Assembly: GCA_021738385.1 (NCBI GenBank)
Contig: JAIPCF010000004.1
Location: forward strand, 1-64,000
DNA length: 64,000 nucleotides
DNA from: Sulfuritalea sp.
Lineage (GTDB): Bacteria; Pseudomonadota; Gammaproteobacteria; Burkholderiales; Rhodocyclaceae
Direction of reading: 5' to 3'
In this document: positions 60,742-64,000 of the stretch, piece by piece
Numbering within the stretch: the stretch's first letter is position 1
Layout: each line of letters starts with the position of its first letter
Translations under genes and position numbers: made by a program
The notes under the pieces: generated by a model
The model's input: the letters and a program-made list of their open reading frames with translations, nothing else
What the model was told of the DNA's origin: nothing
Database searches by the model: none

Positions 60742-61391
60742 ACATTGAGAGCCTGGTTGCGCTCTATCCGGTCCTGGCCCGGTTGCCGGCCGAACTGCTG
60801 CAGCGGATCGTCGATACCCTGAGGGTTCAGTCTGTGCCTTCCGGCGTTACGGTATTTGACGAGCGGCAGCCCTGTAGTGGATTTCCTTTTGTTCTGCAAG
60901 GCGCGATCCGGGTCGTCAAACTCAGCGCCAATGGCCGTGAGTTGCCTCTGTATCGCGTGGTGGCGGGCGAGAGCTGCATTATCACTTCGAGCTGCCTGCT
61001 CGGCCACGCAGACTACAACGCGCGCGGGGTAAGTGAGGGCGCAACGACTTTGGCCCTGCTGCCACGGGATCTGTTTGATGAAATGCTGGCTGAACCCGCG
61101 TTTCGCGATTTCATTTTTGCCTTGTTTTCCGAGCGCGTGGCTGAGTTAATGCAGTTGGTGGAAGAAGTTGCCTTTCGTAAGCTGGATCAGCGCCTGGCAG
61201 CGCTGCTGTTGGGCAAGGGACGCCTGGTGCATACCACTCACCAGCAACTGGCGGACGAACTGGGAAGCGTGCGCGAGATGGTCAGCCGACTATTGAAAGG
61301 CTTTGCCGAACAGGGACTGGTCAAACTCGGGCGCGAACAGGTGGAGGTGCTTGATCCCGGCGGTTTGCGCCAGGTTGCCTCTGTGACTTAG
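60738..61391 (+). CDS. Crp/Fnr family transcriptional regulator
   Basis: cNMP-like domain 'VLQGAIRVVKLSANGRELPLYRVVAGESCIITSSCLLG', HTH 'TTHQQLADELGSVREMVSRLLKGFAEQGLV'. Confidence 0.9.
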   Translation: MNIESLVALYPVLARLPAELLQRIVDTLRVQSVPSGVTVFDERQPCSGFPFVLQGAIRVVKLSANGRELPLYRVVAGESCIITSSCLLGHADYNARGVSEGATTLALLPRDLFDEMLAEPAFRDFIFALFSERVAELMQLVEEVAFRKLDQRLAALLLGKGRLVHTTHQQLADELGSVREMVSRLLKGFAEQGLVKLGREQVEVLDPGGLRQVASVT

Positions 61392-61459
61392 GTTACAGTC
61401 AGGCTCGGGTGCTGGTGGTGTAATGACGCCACTAATAATTTACCCACAAGGAGTACATC

Positions 61460-61663
61460 ATGAAATTGAATGTCGGCGGCGTAGACCGCATCCTGCGCAT
61501 TGCTGTTGGTCTCGGACTGGTTGGCTGGGCTGCCATGGGCGGTCCGGTATGGGCGTGGATTGGGGTTGTGCCCTTGGCAACTGGGGCGATTGGCTGGTGC
61601 CCACCCTATGCAATGTTTGGATTCAGCACCTGTGCGATGAAAAAACCGCCTGAAAAGGCCTGA
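61460..61663 (+). CDS. DUF2892 (YgaP-like) membrane protein
   Basis: 'MKLNVGGVDRILRIAVGLGLVGWAAMGGPVWAWIGVVPLATGAIGWCPPYAMFGFSTC'. Confidence 0.9.
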   Translation: MKLNVGGVDRILRIAVGLGLVGWAAMGGPVWAWIGVVPLATGAIGWCPPYAMFGFSTCAMKKPPEKA

Positions 61664-61743
61664 GGCTAACCGGGTGCCGGCCGTTACGGCACCCCGTTGA
61701 CGGACCTCGCCGGGGAGCAGATGCCTCGGCCGATTTGTCCGTT

Positions 61744-62748
61744 CTAAAACTCGATACCGAGGTTGATCGAATCGAAAGTCTGGCGGCCGCCGGTGCTCCC
61801 GGAAGAAAAGAATTCTTCGCTGCGCTGGACGCGCGTTACGGATAGACGCACGGGGTCGATGCGCAGGCTGAAGCCGAGCGTGAGGTCGTACACATGCGGC
61901 CGATGTCTTACGCCGGGGCTGTTGCTAAAAACCGTGCCGTCGAGAAAGATGTTGTGAGCGACGAGCCGGTGGTCGAGGCCGGCGAAGACATACCATTCAA
62001 GCTCGTGTGAGCGCCCCGGCTCGATATCGTGGCGCATGTTCTGCAGCATGGCGCCACCGGGTTCGATGGTATCCGGGCCGAAGCCTGTCATGTGGCGGCC
62101 GAGGCGCAGGATGCCGCCGGCGCGGGCCAGTGTCATCACCGTGCCCAAAGTCACCCCGCCGTGCGGAATCACTTCCAGATCGATTCCTGACGGACTGTCG
62201 AGCGAGTATTTGCTCTTGGCCAGATAGGAAACCAGAAATGCTGGCTCGTTGGGAATCTGGTTGTGCCAGCCTAGAGGTTCGGGCGAGCCGATCAGCTTGT
62301 GCCACTCGGACTGGATTTCCCGGCCCAGGGCGGACGGCCCGACGATGCCGACATCAAGCTCGACGGTATCCAGACGGTTCTCTTTTGCGCGCTGGGCAAC
62401 TCCACCTAGATAGAGCCAGGCTGCCCAGGGGCGATCGAGCGGCTGCGGCGCGCTGATCTGAATCGACTTCGGTGTGTATAGGTTCTGGCCGACAAAAAGC
62501 CCGAGATGAATTTTGCTTCCGCCTTCCGGCGCCAGTTGCTTGAGCAGCTCCGTGGCGGGTAACTGGAGCAGGTCAAAAGGCGCACCACCGCCAAACTTGA
62601 TGCCGTTGGTGTAGTAGCGATCAGTGCGCGACAGCATGTCGTTCTCGACAAACAACTGAAGCTCGCTGCCCTCGGGCGGCCGCAGTGGAGCACTGATGGA
62701 CGGTGCCGAGGCAAACAGCAGTGCGAGCAGGGCAATCAGAAGACGCAT
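61744..62748 (-). CDS. LpxR-like outer-membrane lipid A deacylase (DUF2219)
   Basis: Signal peptide, 'LQLFVENDMLSRTDRYYTNGIKFG', terminal 'SINLGIEF' beta-strand. Confidence 0.8.
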   Translation of the reverse strand: MRLLIALLALLFASAPSISAPLRPPEGSELQLFVENDMLSRTDRYYTNGIKFGGGAPFDLLQLPATELLKQLAPEGGSKIHLGLFVGQNLYTPKSIQISAPQPLDRPWAAWLYLGGVAQRAKENRLDTVELDVGIVGPSALGREIQSEWHKLIGSPEPLGWHNQIPNEPAFLVSYLAKSKYSLDSPSGIDLEVIPHGGVTLGTVMTLARAGGILRLGRHMTGFGPDTIEPGGAMLQNMRHDIEPGRSHELEWYVFAGLDHRLVAHNIFLDGTVFSNSPGVRHRPHVYDLTLGFSLRIDPVRLSVTRVQRSEEFFSSGSTGGRQTFDSINLGIEF

Positions 62749-62784
62749 GAGAAACCGGCGATAAGAGGCAGCTTGAAGAACGCG

Positions 62785-64000
62785 CTATTCTACGTTGACG
62801 GTGGATTTCAATCCGCCAAGCCAGTTAAGTACGCCTAGCCCTGCGGCGCGACCACTGGCAAAACTGGCCGTGAGCAGGTAACCACCGGTCGGCGCTTCCC
62901 AGTCCAGCATTTCTCCGGCGCAGAAGATTCCCGGCATTGCTCTTAGCATCAGATGATCGTCGAGCGCGGCGAAGGCAACTCCACCTGCGCTGCTGATGGC
63001 TTCATCCAAAGGTCTTGGTGACAGCAGCTTCAGCGGCAGTGATTTGATGCGCGTCGCCAGCTTGTCCGTCGTGGCGAGATCGGCTGCGTCGGCGTATTCG
63101 TGCAGCAGCGCCGCTTTGACGCTGTTGATGCCGGCGTGACGACGCAGATGGCTGGCGAGTGAATCACGGCCCCGCGGTCGGGCCAGATCACCGGCCAGGC
63201 GTTGTTGTTCGCGCCCTGGAGCGAGGTCGAGATGCAGCGTGGCGCTGCCGGTGGCCTCAATGCAATCACGCAACAACCCGGACAGTGCGTAGATCAGGCT
63301 GCCTTCGACGCCATGCTTGGTAATCAGAAATTCCCCATCGCGCCGGATCAGGTTTCCGTCGGGAGTCAGGAAAGAGGCTCGGATGGCTTTGACCGGCGTT
63401 CCGGCGAAGCGATGACTCAGGTGTTCGCTCCAAGCCACGTTGAAACCGCAATTGGCCGGTCGCAGGGCTTGCACTTCAATGCCGCGCGCAATAAGCAACT
63501 GCGTCCAGGCACCATCCGAGCCCAGGCGTGCCCAACTGCCACCACCGAGGGCTAGTACCACGGCGTCGGGCTCGACCGTCACTTCACCTGCCGGCGAAGC
63601 AAAGCGCAAGCCGCGCCTGTCAGCGATCCAGCCTAGCCAGCGATGGCGGGGATGAAAGACCACGCCGGCACCGCGCAGTCGATGCAGCCAGGCGCGCAAC
63701 AGCGGTGCCGCTTTCATTTCCCGCGGAAAAACGCGACCGGAACTGCCGACGAAGGTTTCAACGCCTAGTCCCCGCGCCCATTCACGCAACTGTTGCGGGC
63801 CGAAGACGTCAAGCCAGGAGCCGACTTCTTTGTGCCGAGCACCGTAGCGGGAAACAAACAACTTCGGTGCTTCGGAATGGGTGAGATTCAGTCCGCCGCG
63901 CCCGGCGAGCAGAAACTTGCGACCGACCGAGGGCATGGCATCGAATACCTCGACGCGCTGGCCGCCGGCACTCAATATTTCGGCCGCCATCAGTCCGGCC
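62785..64000 (-). CDS. NAD(P)/FAD-dependent oxidoreductase (YhiN/HI0933 family), 5' end outside the window
   Basis: 'AGLMAAEILSAGGQRVEVFDAMPSVGRKFLLAGRGGLNLTHSE', 'GIFCAGEMLDWEAPTGGYLLTASFASGRAAG'. Confidence 0.9.
   Translation of the reverse strand, partial: AGLMAAEILSAGGQRVEVFDAMPSVGRKFLLAGRGGLNLTHSEAPKLFVSRYGARHKEVGSWLDVFGPQQLREWARGLGVETFVGSSGRVFPREMKAAPLLRAWLHRLRGAGVVFHPRHRWLGWIADRRGLRFASPAGEVTVEPDAVVLALGGGSWARLGSDGAWTQLLIARGIEVQALRPANCGFNVAWSEHLSHRFAGTPVKAIRASFLTPDGNLIRRDGEFLITKHGVEGSLIYALSGLLRDCIEATGSATLHLDLAPGREQQRLAGDLARPRGRDSLASHLRRHAGINSVKAALLHEYADAADLATTDKLATRIKSLPLKLLSPRPLDEAISSAGGVAFAALDDHLMLRAMPGIFCAGEMLDWEAPTGGYLLTASFASGRAAGLGVLNWLGGLKSTVNVE

Noticed and set aside
61672-61694. 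GGGTGCCG/CGGCACCC stem after the DUF2892 gene as a terminator
   Set aside because: Stable stem but no T-run; could be a terminator for either convergent gene but not supportable alone.

Overview
64 kb of high-GC, gene-dense, essentially core chromosome from a Betaproteobacterium; gene content suggests an autotrophic Rhodocyclales/Nitrosomonadales-like organism, and the taxon is inferred only. Main blocks: (1) MSHA-type pilus locus (about 1.0-16.4 kb: prepilins, mshE, mshG, putative pilin O-glycan ligase, mshI-N); (2) comF, bioB, bioC; (3) pyruvate dehydrogenase operon aceE-aceF-[proteasome-like peptidase]-lpd; (4) rpiA, phoU, yggX, argA, a PPK2-type polyphosphate kinase, rsmE; (5) a large Calvin-cycle/glycolysis cluster (cbbR, a GGDEF/EAL protein, cbbY, form II RuBisCO cbbM, cbbQ, cbbO, fbp, prk, tkt, gap, pgk, pyk, fba); (6) psiE, purC, prlC, PilZ, xth, a Crp/Fnr regulator and an LpxR-like protein. 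No tRNA, rRNA, CRISPR array, prophage or transposase was recognised. The most unusual signals are not ordinary genes. First, a ~24-nt motif (RCCGTMTCRCCAKCGCCGASTTTY) is dispersed in about 12 copies on both strands, in intergenic DNA and inside genes in different reading frames. Second, a GxxExxY-family ORF sits between mshE and mshG bracketed by a perfect 17-bp inverted repeat of 9-nt-periodic CACGGCG-type units, with two ORF-less hairpins of the same architecture elsewhere (16.4 kb and 51.1 kb). Third, a proteasome-like (BPH/HslV-type) Ntn-hydrolase gene is embedded, with overlapping ends, inside the PDH operon. Fourth, a multi-PAS GGDEF/EAL gene overlaps cbbR and is divergent from the RuBisCO genes. 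All family assignments are from reading the sequence; no database search was run.
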